Source: Thermofilaceae archaeon (GTDB lineage Archaea; Thermoproteota; Thermoprotei; Thermofilales; Thermofilaceae). From it: 64,000 bases of DNA. Location: the NCBI GenBank assembly GCA_025057995.1, contig JANXEW010000001.1, forward strand, positions 124,001 to 188,000, read 5' to 3'. The translations under genes were made by a program, and so were the position numbers. How positions within the stretch are numbered: position 1 is the first letter of the stretch; every line of letters begins with the position of its first letter. The notes under the pieces are model-generated. The model saw only the letters and a program-made list of their open reading frames with translations. It was not told the origin of the DNA and did no database searches. Positions 1 to 8,600 of this stretch are shown in pieces.

Positions 1-2
1 CG

Positions 3-68
3 GTCCTAGAGGCTGCTCTAAAGTCTGCAGAGGAGAAAAGAGTTGTAAAAATAGCTGAGCTCCTATAG
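3..68 (+). CDS. C-terminal end of a probable Gfo/Idh/MocA oxidoreductase (partial)
   Basis: Frame 3 is open from the window edge to a TAG at 66-68. The 21 visible residues include LEAALKSAEEKRVVKIAEL. This resembles the usual tail of Gfo/Idh/MocA sugar oxidoreductases, where a helix of the type 'ALKSAETGRPVKL' precedes the stop. The complete homologues in this window end in the same way, for example one ending near 37566. It converges on the next gene with only three bases between the two stop codons. The assignment rests on a short tail, so the family call is an inference. Confidence 0.5.
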   Translation, partial: VLEAALKSAEEKRVVKIAELL

Positions 69-71
69 AAG

Positions 72-1160
72 TTAACTAAGATCCACGGTTTTTCCCGTTT
101 TAGCTGATTCATTCAAAGCTAGAAGTATTTTCGTTACTCTATACCCCCATTCCACAGAAGGTAAGGGTTTCTCACCTTTTACAATACATTCAGCTAGATG
201 ATCGATAGAAGCGTGGTAGTACGGCTTACGCTCTCCAATTCTCTCCCTCCCAATCCTCTTTACTTCCCCATTTGTTGTTACAACTGTGATAAGAGGTTCA
301 TATGGGTGGACAGTTATGACCCCCTCCGTACAGTAGATCTGTGTGGGGGGCATCTGTAAGCTTGTGAAAGTGACGTAGTTTGCCAACACTACTGCTAGAC
401 TACCGTCGTACTCTAATACGCCAGCGAAGTTATCAAAAGCTGTCGCACTTACAGACACTTTGGGTTTAATGTCGTGGAAGTAGTATACTCCGCCTCCGTA
501 CGTGTCACGTCTTATAGCCTCTGTTACAGACTCTGGCTGGATAACTGTCCTCTCTTTCATGAATATTGAACCCAATGCAGAGACTCTTTTAGGTTCACCA
601 AAAAGCGTGACTAGCTTCGATACGTCATAAACCGCTAAATCGTAAAGGACTCCTCCCCCCTTCTCCTCCTTGAAGAAATCCATAGACCACGTTGGTCCAC
701 TATGACCAGTGTGCCAAATCGAAAAACAGTGACGACCAACATCGGCTAGAAGTTCTTTAAGTACCCGATATAGAGGTGATAAATGTGAATCAGAAGGTTC
801 AGCTATAGCGACAACACCACTCTTTTCAACGCTTTTCACTACCTCTTGAGCCTCCCTAATAGATAGGGCCATCGGTTTCTGTACAATGAAATGCTTTCCC
901 TCCTCTGCTGCTTTAACAGCTAGCTCTGCATGTGATTCGTGACTGGTAACTATGACGACTGCTTCAACTTCTGGATCCTTAAGTAGCTTGTTGGGATCAC
1001 TATACCACCTTTCAGCTTTCCAAAGTTCACGGCTTCTTTTAGCTCTCTCTTCTAGCAAGTCAGCTACAGCGACAAGCCTATGGTTCTTGACGATATAAGG
1101 GAGGTAATAATTGTTTGAAACGTTGCCGCATCCAATAACCCCGTAGGATATTTTCCTCAC
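72..1160 (-). CDS. Gfo/Idh/MocA family NAD(P)-dependent oxidoreductase
   Basis: A 362-residue protein of usual family length. The N-terminal Rossmann motif is GCGNVS at residues 10-15, and a C-terminal alpha/beta dimerisation domain follows. The conserved catalytic-lysine region reads QKP rather than the common EKP. The motif that usually holds the catalytic His (GGGxxxDxGxH) reads DLAVYD, with Tyr in the His position, as in the subfamily related to xylose and dihydrodiol dehydrogenases. The likely role is oxidation or reduction of a sugar or cyclitol in the cytoplasm; the substrate cannot be read from sequence. It is a single-gene transcript converging on another member of the family. Confidence 0.85.
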   Translation of the reverse strand: MRKISYGVIGCGNVSNNYYLPYIVKNHRLVAVADLLEERAKRSRELWKAERWYSDPNKLLKDPEVEAVVIVTSHESHAELAVKAAEEGKHFIVQKPMALSIREAQEVVKSVEKSGVVAIAEPSDSHLSPLYRVLKELLADVGRHCFSIWHTGHSGPTWSMDFFKEEKGGGVLYDLAVYDVSKLVTLFGEPKRVSALGSIFMKERTVIQPESVTEAIRRDTYGGGVYYFHDIKPKVSVSATAFDNFAGVLEYDGSLAVVLANYVTFTSLQMPPTQIYCTEGVITVHPYEPLITVVTTNGEVKRIGRERIGERKPYYHASIDHLAECIVKGEKPLPSVEWGYRVTKILLALNESAKTGKTVDLS

Positions 1161-1895
1161 AAGCCCCCTCTAAACTCCCCGTATAAACCGCTTTCGACAT
1201 CGTTTAAGATAGGGGAAGCTTAAACCGATATTTTCCCCCCGTCAGTAACGAGGAATAGTTTTACGTAGCTGTATGCTACATTCGTAGTCTGGCAATCATT
1301 CAGACCAGCTAATCTTAATTTAATAACGAATGTTTCACTTCCGCGAGACAGATGCAGTACAACGAACAAGTTTTCCATTGATGGAGTATTACCTGTTCAA
1401 GGGAATGTGGCAAAACTGTAGACGAATTTCCAAAAAGCCTTGACTTCACAGCAGTCACAACCTTTAGCTCTGTAAGCTTTATTCCCTACGTTATATAGTA
1501 GATAATGGGAACCACTGTCAATGCAAAACCAGTAAAGACTGCAGGCTTTTAACTTCTCCATTAACTTTTTTAGACTGATATTTCGGAGAAACCTACAGTA
1601 ATATGGCAACTGCCACGTATCGTTGCTCGCTTAGACTGTTGGAATACTATGACGCTCCGGGTTGAAGACCCAACATAGCTGGCAAAGATACTCGGCTAAA
1701 CGTTGACAGATGACTTAATGCAACTCGTTCCTTTCCAGTTCACCAAGTTAGTTAAAACCGGCTTCACGGTGAGCTTTCCAACGTGTTTACACTCAAAGGG
1801 AATTCAAGGAGTTACTCAATCCCAAGTGCTTTAAGGACACTAAACAACCTCAAGGGCTGAGCTAAACTTTTTACCCCTTTCACCAGCCGGACAGG
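1161..1895. other. 735-base stretch without an intact gene; decayed coding sequence likely
   Basis: No complete recognisable gene is present. The minus strand has two open stretches in one frame (1397-1609 and 1220-1378), separated by a single TGA at 1397-1399 and 18 further bases. They are described as a separate pseudogene candidate. A short GC-rich hairpin (GGGT and ACCC around 1660-1672, possibly extended by CTATG/CATAG) lies further upstream. No tRNA-like fold or CRISPR repeat was found. The promoter of the downstream CinA-like gene should lie near the right end. Confidence 0.5.
1220..1609 (-). pseudogene. Possible broken small protein gene, unrecognised
   Basis: From a TTG at 1609 the minus strand encodes 70 residues up to a TGA. 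The same frame then stays open to a TAA at 1220-1222, and its last 52 codons begin with ATG at 1378. The two parts together would be about 129 residues interrupted by one stop. The first part contains YLLYNVGNKAYRAKGCDC, which faintly resembles the start of a SWIM-type zinc finger, but the later His ligand is not evident. It may be a decayed gene or chance. Codon use looks less organised than in neighbouring genes, and I assign no function. Confidence 0.25.
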
Positions 1896-2774
1896 GTGAG
1901 AGCATCAGAGGATGATTATATGAAGTATGTCTCAATCGGCGCTTTTCCAAATTTCATGGAGTTGAAGCCTCAGGAGAGCGCTGAGGCTAAGGTAATCTAC
2001 ATAACCGGTTCGCGCGAGTCCGCTGAATGGGTTGTTAGAAGGTTGAGAGCCATAGGCTATCAAGTGGACCACCCCATTGAAGTAGAAGCTTCCAGCTCAG
2101 CTATCGAGGAAGCTGTTAGGATCTACCTTAACACATGTGATCTACTCATAATAGTCAGCAGAATTGAACCGGGTTCAGCCCCTGTCTTCGAGGCGGTTTC
2201 ATCCGCTCTCGGTAGACCTCTGGTCGAGAATGAGAACGCTAGACGCCTGGTGGAAGAGTATTACTACCTTTACGGGATGGAGGAGACTTCTAACAAAGGT
2301 GTCTTCAATGTTCCAGAAGAAGCTAAAACTCTCATAATGCTGCCCGAAGGTGCTATCGTTTTTGCGAATCCTAAAGGACCAGCTCCCGCAGTTCTATTAG
2401 AAGAGGAGGGTAAGTATATACTATGCGTACCTGGAACTCTCTTAGAGGTGGCTGAGATATTGGAGGATGAAATTGACTCCTACTTGAGAGGGTTACTTGG
2501 AATGAACCTCTCCGTAACAGTACACATTATGACGAAAACATGGGATGAGACTCTTCTTAAACGTGTCATAGAAGAGGTTTCCGAGACGGCCCCTTGGCTT
2601 TTCGCTCAATTGAAGAAGAGTGTTTTCTCACGGGAGGGGTGGGGCGTTACGGTAACAGTCTTTTCAAGATCTCATGATGAACTGTATGAAAAGTTTGCGA
2701 AAGGTGTAAGGATGGTGGAAGATAGTTTAGAACGAAGAGGAGTAGAGTATACGAGAAAGAACACTGATGTTTAG
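1896..2774 (+). CDS. CinA-like / molybdopterin-binding-domain protein
   Basis: A 292-residue protein. Its central part matches the MoCF-biosynthesis/CinA N-terminal fold: GRPLVENENARRLVEEYY (about 107-124), PEGAIVFANPKGPAPAVLLE (about 150-170) and CVPGTLLEVAEI (about 178-190). These correspond to the family's 'NpvG.ApG' and 'lPGvP.Em' elements. The first 100 residues form a divergent Rossmann-like half. Bacterial CinA relatives act on pyridine nucleotides or bind molybdopterin-like ligands; the function here is unproven. The longest frame starts at GTG 1896. An ATG at 1920, preceded by GAGG at a suitable distance, is an equally good start. Confidence 0.7.
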   Translation: MRASEDDYMKYVSIGAFPNFMELKPQESAEAKVIYITGSRESAEWVVRRLRAIGYQVDHPIEVEASSSAIEEAVRIYLNTCDLLIIVSRIEPGSAPVFEAVSSALGRPLVENENARRLVEEYYYLYGMEETSNKGVFNVPEEAKTLIMLPEGAIVFANPKGPAPAVLLEEEGKYILCVPGTLLEVAEILEDEIDSYLRGLLGMNLSVTVHIMTKTWDETLLKRVIEEVSETAPWLFAQLKKSVFSREGWGVTVTVFSRSHDELYEKFAKGVRMVEDSLERRGVEYTRKNTDV

Positions 2775-2916
2775 GAGAGGTAAATTATAGGACGTGAGCA
2801 CAGTATAGCGTTAACAATCTGTTTTCATAACCCCTTTATATCCCGTCCTCTAGAATGGGATTCAGATAAAGTCCTTACAATATAGGTTTATTTGCTTTTA
2901 GTGAAGGGGTTAGAGT

Positions 2917-3564
2917 ATGCGACTAGTGTTCATGGGACCACCAGGAGTCGGTAAAGGTACCTATGCTACAGCGGTTTCTAGGGAGTTCGGTATTCCTCAC
3001 ATTTCGACTGGTGACATGATACGAGAAGAGATGAAAAGTGGCTCCGAACTAGGCGTTAAACTGAGGGAATACGTAGAGAAGGGTTTGCTCGTCCCGGACG
3101 AGTTAGTTACTGAAATGGTTCGTAAACGACTGAGCAACGCCGATTGTTCGCTCGGCTTCATCCTCGACGGCTACCCTCGTACCTTAAAACAAGTTGAGGA
3201 TCTTGATAAGATTACTAAAATCGATCTCGTAATCAATTTCACAGCTCGCGACGAGGTAATAATCGATAGGATAAGTGGAAGAAGGATATGTAGAAATTGT
3301 GGTACGATATATCATATCAAGTATATGCCACCAAAAACCCCCGGTGTTTGTGATAAATGTGGGGGCGAACTATATCAAAGGGAGGACGATAAGCCCGAAG
3401 TTGTAAAAAAGAGGTTGGAGGTATACCGCCAACAGTTCGCAGCTATAATTGACCACTATAGGGCTAGAGGTTTGTTAGCTGAGGTAGACGCTAGCGAGCA
3501 GGCGGAGGTTGTGATACCAAGAGTGTTCGAGCTGTTAAGAAGTAAAGGGTTTACAATGAAGTAA
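2917..3564 (+). CDS. adk: Adenylate kinase, long type with zinc-ribbon LID
   Basis: A 215-residue adenylate kinase that interconverts ATP + AMP and 2 ADP. The P-loop GPPGVGKGT is at 7-15, and the AMP-binding segments STGDM (about 30-34) and LDGYPRT (about 83-89) are intact. The LID carries four cysteines (C125, C128, C145, C148), a structural zinc site known in thermophilic and Gram-positive enzymes. This is the bacterial/eukaryotic-type fold, not the short archaeal AdkA family. It is a single gene, with an AT-rich leader and a TATA-like CTTTATATCC near 2830-2840. ATG 2917 is the natural start because the P-loop follows directly. Confidence 0.95.
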   Translation: MRLVFMGPPGVGKGTYATAVSREFGIPHISTGDMIREEMKSGSELGVKLREYVEKGLLVPDELVTEMVRKRLSNADCSLGFILDGYPRTLKQVEDLDKITKIDLVINFTARDEVIIDRISGRRICRNCGTIYHIKYMPPKTPGVCDKCGGELYQREDDKPEVVKKRLEVYRQQFAAIIDHYRARGLLAEVDASEQAEVVIPRVFELLRSKGFTMK

Positions 3565-3673
3565 ATATTCATGGTTTTACATTAACAAAATGATAAAACT
3601 AAATGATAACGTAAAAGTTAGGAATACTCATCTAATAATGTTAACTATGTCGCGATAGTAATATAATGTATGT

Positions 3674-5623
3674 TTGACCGAGATGACTATGGAGCCTGTC
3701 GGCGGATACTCTACGCGGGCTTCTGGTTTAACGAGACGAATGGTGCTCCTACTCGTACTATTACTGTTGTTGCTCGTAGCATCTAACGTTTACATAGCTT
3801 TAGCCGGCGGTGCTTTAGGCGTTGTTAGCACTTACACCTTAGTGCTTCTATTCACCTACGTAAGCCGTTACTTGGGTGTAAGCTTGACTAAACAAGAGGT
3901 TTTCGCACTCTTCTACGCTCTCTCTTTCTCATGGATATTCTTCAACTCATACGGCGTCATCTATAGATCCTACTTGAGAGTTAGCGAAGTTACAAACGCG
4001 TTCGCGATAGGAGGCGAGCCTGTAGCTCGTCTACTACCAACGTGGTTCGCCCCTCCGGCAGGATCGCCTGTATTCAAGCTGAGGACCTTCTTCCACCCAG
4101 ACATGGCACTACCCCTTCTTGTTCCTCTAACTCTCTCAGTCCTCTGGCTTGTTGCAGAGCTTTCCATGATAATGTTAGCATCTTTCCTCTTCGTCGAAGT
4201 AGAAGCTTTACCCTACCCGTTGGCTCAAGTTGATGCAGCCTTCATCACGATGGTCTCCGAGAGACCGGCTGAATGGTTGAAGGGCTTTCTACCTGCGACG
4301 GGTATCCTGCTCTTCTTAGCGGTTCTCCTCTATCTGCCGAGCTTAGGTTTCGTAGTCGGGTTACCTGCTCCTCCCATCGGCTTCTACGACTTTACGCCGC
4401 AGATAACTGACGTATTGCCTGGAGGAGTATTCGGGGTAAACCTCTATCCATCGACCATCGCCACGGGTTTCATGATGCCTTTAGAAGTGACTGCTGCTGC
4501 GTTTGTTACCTCCCTCATCGTTTGGACTTTCTTTAACTCGCTGTTCATCACAAACCCGTTTTTTAGATCGATGTTCCCAGACTGGGCCTTAGAGTATCAG
4601 AGAGGCATGTCCTACTGGATGATAGTGGAAAGGTCTACGTTAAGGATCTGGGCTCCAATCCAGCTGGGGGCTCAACTAGCCCTTTCCCTTCTCCTTGTAA
4701 TCAGGTACAGGCGCGAGATAGCTAGAGCATTAGCTGCTCTCTCGAAAGTGAGTTCAAAAGGAGGTGGAGAATACCCCTCTCTTACGCTACTCCTAGCAAT
4801 GTTTTTCATAGCTACAGGGTTTGTAACCTTCATGTATTGGTTTCTAATGCCTGGAATACCTATCTACGCTGTGGCAGCTATCGTAATTGGCTTCGGGCTG
4901 TTGATACCCATAACGAACGCTTACATGGCTGGGAAGGCTGGTCCCGGTCTAGGGCTTCCGCCGTATACGTGGCATTCAGTAGTGTACTCTATGATCGGTC
5001 AGGTGCCTGCTTCGACTCAAGTTGCAGCTATACTTTACGGTCCACCCATCATAGGAGGGATGGCTGGAGGAGGCACGCAAGCGATCAAGGTCGCAGGAAT
5101 GATCGGCGCTAGACCTATGGACTTTACTAAAGTAGTAGCATTAGCTTTCATAATAGGGACTTTGATAAACATTTTCATCGTCGATGCTTTATGGAGGCTA
5201 GCACCTATACCCAGTATGGCTTACCCGTCTACAGTCGGCATGAGGGATTCTGCCGCTTATGATTGTGTAGTGGCATCCGGCGTTCTACCTCTGAAACCGT
5301 CAGTTATACTTCCTGCAACCGGATTCTTCCTCTTGCTGTTTTCACTACTTGAGTCATTGAACATTGTCTTCAAGTGGCCTCTCTCCATAGCTGGAGTCGC
5401 GATGGGAATCGTAACTACACCTGCAATTACGTTTATTTACTTTGTTTCTTCCCTAGTTAGTAATTTTGCTATCCCTAAGCTTTTAGGGAAGGATAAAGCA
5501 TCAGCATGGAGCGCTTACAAGGGGGTAATAATCTCAGGGGCGATGCTTGGAGACGGCCTGGCTGCTTCGGTCTTTACACTAATAGGTTTAATAGGTCGAG
5601 CGAGTTGGACATGGCCGTGGTGA
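3674..5623 (+). CDS. OPT-superfamily-like polytopic membrane transporter
   Basis: A 649-residue integral membrane protein with roughly 14 hydrophobic segments. The first follows a short polar N-terminus (about 24-48) and the last lies near 615-635. Glycine/proline-rich re-entrant stretches such as PPIIGGMAGGGTQAIKVAG (about 455-475) resemble oligopeptide-transporter (OPT) superfamily proteins; archaeal members are annotated as OPT-like/DUF6785. It probably moves peptides or small solutes across the cytoplasmic membrane. TTG 3674 is the longest start, with ATG codons at 3683 and 3689 also possible. The gene for a large ectoprotein/permease starts seven bases after its stop, so the two are probably cotranscribed and linked in function. 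Confidence 0.7.
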   Translation: MTEMTMEPVGGYSTRASGLTRRMVLLLVLLLLLLVASNVYIALAGGALGVVSTYTLVLLFTYVSRYLGVSLTKQEVFALFYALSFSWIFFNSYGVIYRSYLRVSEVTNAFAIGGEPVARLLPTWFAPPAGSPVFKLRTFFHPDMALPLLVPLTLSVLWLVAELSMIMLASFLFVEVEALPYPLAQVDAAFITMVSERPAEWLKGFLPATGILLFLAVLLYLPSLGFVVGLPAPPIGFYDFTPQITDVLPGGVFGVNLYPSTIATGFMMPLEVTAAAFVTSLIVWTFFNSLFITNPFFRSMFPDWALEYQRGMSYWMIVERSTLRIWAPIQLGAQLALSLLLVIRYRREIARALAALSKVSSKGGGEYPSLTLLLAMFFIATGFVTFMYWFLMPGIPIYAVAAIVIGFGLLIPITNAYMAGKAGPGLGLPPYTWHSVVYSMIGQVPASTQVAAILYGPPIIGGMAGGGTQAIKVAGMIGARPMDFTKVVALAFIIGTLINIFIVDALWRLAPIPSMAYPSTVGMRDSAAYDCVVASGVLPLKPSVILPATGFFLLLFSLLESLNIVFKWPLSIAGVAMGIVTTPAITFIYFVSSLVSNFAIPKLLGKDKASAWSAYKGVIISGAMLGDGLAASVFTLIGLIGRASWTWPW

Positions 5624-5629
5624 GTAGCT

Positions 5630-8600
5630 GTGAATAAGTTTACCGTCTGGGCGGGTATTTTAACATTCCTAGCTTTAACGCTTCCCATCATCGTAGCCCA
5701 GCCTCAGGATAACAGCCTGGAGTCTAAAATAAGGGGAGCTATGAGAGGTTACAATTACTCCAGGGTACTCGAGTTAGCTGAGAGAATATCTGCTCTAGGT
5801 TCTCGGGCGCCGGGGTATAGAGGCTACGAGGAAGTCCGACAGTTTATAATTAGACAAGTCTCTTCCCTAAACTTGACTTTCTTGCAACAGAATTTTACGA
5901 TGTTAGCTCCAGTTGAAAGTGAAAGCTATGTTGAAATTCTTGAACCGACAAGACTTAGACTGAAAGCCTTCAGTCTATGGCCAAACGGTGGAATCTCTGC
6001 AGGGAGGGGAGAGAAGGAAGGTTACTTAGTCTACGTAGGTAAAGGTGACTTGGAAGACTTTGACGGGAAACCTGTGAACGGTAGCATAGTAGTGATGGAG
6101 TACGACGGTAGTGGTGACAACTGGCTTAACGCTCTAAGGTTTGGCGCAAAGGCTGTTATATTTCTCGGGGGAGGCAGCCCTGAACGTGAAGCCCTTAACA
6201 AGTTCGACTTCCTAGCACCTATACCTTTCATGAGGCTCTACCTTGAGCCCGGGGAAGCAGCGAAACTCCGGGAGCTATTAGGTAGAGGTTTAGTGAAAGC
6301 TAAAGTTTCCACGGACATGGAATTGAAGGAGGTCACGGGCTATAACGTCCTCGTGAAGCTCCCTGGTACGAGAGAGACTAACGGGATCATCGTCTTCGTC
6401 GCCCACTTCGACTCGTGGTGTGTAGTACCGGCTCTAGCGAACTCAACTGAGGAGGCTTTGTCTACAGCAGCTCTACTAGAGTTGATGAGATACTTTACGT
6501 TAAACAAGCCGGAGCGCACAGCCTGGTTCCTCTTTACGTCTGGACACTGGAACGGTCTTACTGGTTCTAGAGAGTTTGTGAAGTGGGTCATACTCCAAGA
6601 TCCGGAGCTCCTGAGGGGAGAGAAAACAATCTGGTACGTGATGGGTCTCGACATATCAGCTGACGTTCCTACAGCTTCGCTTATTTACGTGGGTCACTTC
6701 TACCAAACCTCTGGGAGAACCTTTATCACAACCAAGTTCTACTGGCTCCAAGGAGCGGTAAACTCCTACACCCCCTTAATCAATGAGTTTCTATTAAATG
6801 AAACCGGCCTTCCGCGATCTGAGGGCCTCAGAAGGGTAGTAGCGACGTTAGGCGCGGTTAGGCCGATTGATTTGACGCACGGTCCCGAATGGATGTGGTC
6901 GAGTACGATGAGCAAACCCTACGTTCTTGATACAGAACCCTTCGTTGTAGCGGGTATGGCCGCCTTTACGATGAGGACTTCTTACAGTTACAGACCTCTC
7001 GAAGGAGAGCCTGGGAGTGATCTATCGTACGTGAGGGAAAGATTTGAAGATAGAGTTTTACCTCAGCTAGCTTCAGCTGCAGCCATAGCTGCTGGGCTCT
7101 TAAATGAGCAGGAAATCGGGGTAATGAAGAGCTTAATCACGCCTACACGACTTCACCCGTTGCTATATTGGGGTTTTCTCGACTTGCAAGTGCAGGTTCT
7201 ACAGTACAATATTACTAAAGGTTGGTACGACAGCGTACCATACGCCATCGTTAGGGTTAGCAGGTGGAGCTCTTACCCGTTCGCTTGGATGCTAGTTAAA
7301 GCCGATGCAAACGGGACGGCTTTGATCTACGGGGTTACGCCGCAGGGTTTGAACAGCTGGTACGTGGAAGCTTGGAGGCCTATCAACGAGACTTTAATGC
7401 TTGCTCCAGCTTGGGGTATGAGAAGCGGCGGAACGTCGACAGTCACGCTTCTAGTGGCTAGAGGTTACACTAGCGTATACGTTATGCCGATGAACGTCAG
7501 GGTGTTAATGGACCTCTACAACCCAAGGCTGATGAGGCGCACCCTAGACGACCCTCGTTACGCTTCCTCCAACGTCTGGGCTGGCGGAGGGTCTTGGCCT
7601 TCACAATTCGAGACGTCAACGGGCATAACACCCCTCTATACTTTCGTAAGCAGTAACGAACGCACGGGGACATACCTCATCTTCAGCAGTTTCGTTGAAA
7701 ATCTAACGATTACTCAGGTAATTGGAGGGAGATGGCCGGCTGGCGTAACTATAGGCAGTGAAAGAGTTCACTGGGCTTTCGATTACGCCGTAGGCACTTA
7801 TACCTTAACCTCTCAAAGGTACGAGATAGTGAGCTCAAGAGAAGTGAGAAGGCTCAGCGCGGACTTGCTTCTAGAGTACTCTAGACACTATGTCGACGAA
7901 GCCTACAAATCATTGAGAAGTCTGGAGTGGAGTAAAGCTTACCGTAGCGCGCTCGCCGCTTGGAGCTACTCTTCACGATCGTATTCAGACGAGGTCATGC
8001 CGCTATTCGATGAATGCATTAGGTCGGCGGTCACGTTCGTCCCCTTCATCGCTGTCACAGCCTACTTTATCGAAAGGCTCTTAATTAGGAGCGAAGGCTT
8101 CCGGATGATATTCAACGTTCTCCTCTTCGAGATAGCCTTATTCCTCCTATTCGCCCTGATACATCCCGCGTTCTGGGTTGTGCCTAGCACGCTGTTGGCT
8201 GCTTTAGCCATCGGATTACTGGCTCTAATTGCGATAGTTTTCTGGGTTTTCTACAGGGAAGCTAGAGATATTGTTTCCGAAGTCGCGGCCAAGACCCTAG
8301 GTTACCACGAGGTCGTAACTGAAAGAACCGCTGCAACTCTAATGGCAGTATCCCTGTCTACGGAGAACATGAGGAAGAGGCCTTTGAGATCAATACTAAC
8401 GTTAGTTCCCATAGCTGTCTTCGCGATGGCTATGGTCTCACTGGCTTCTGTGTCACCACACACGGCGGTCCTCCCCAAGCAGATTGAGAACGTGCGAGCT
8501 CCGTTTTACGGCTTCGTCCTAAAGAGAGGTTACGCCACCCTTGGCGACGTCTTAGACTATCCAACCGTTGAAATGCTGAAAGCTATAGTAGGAGATAGAG

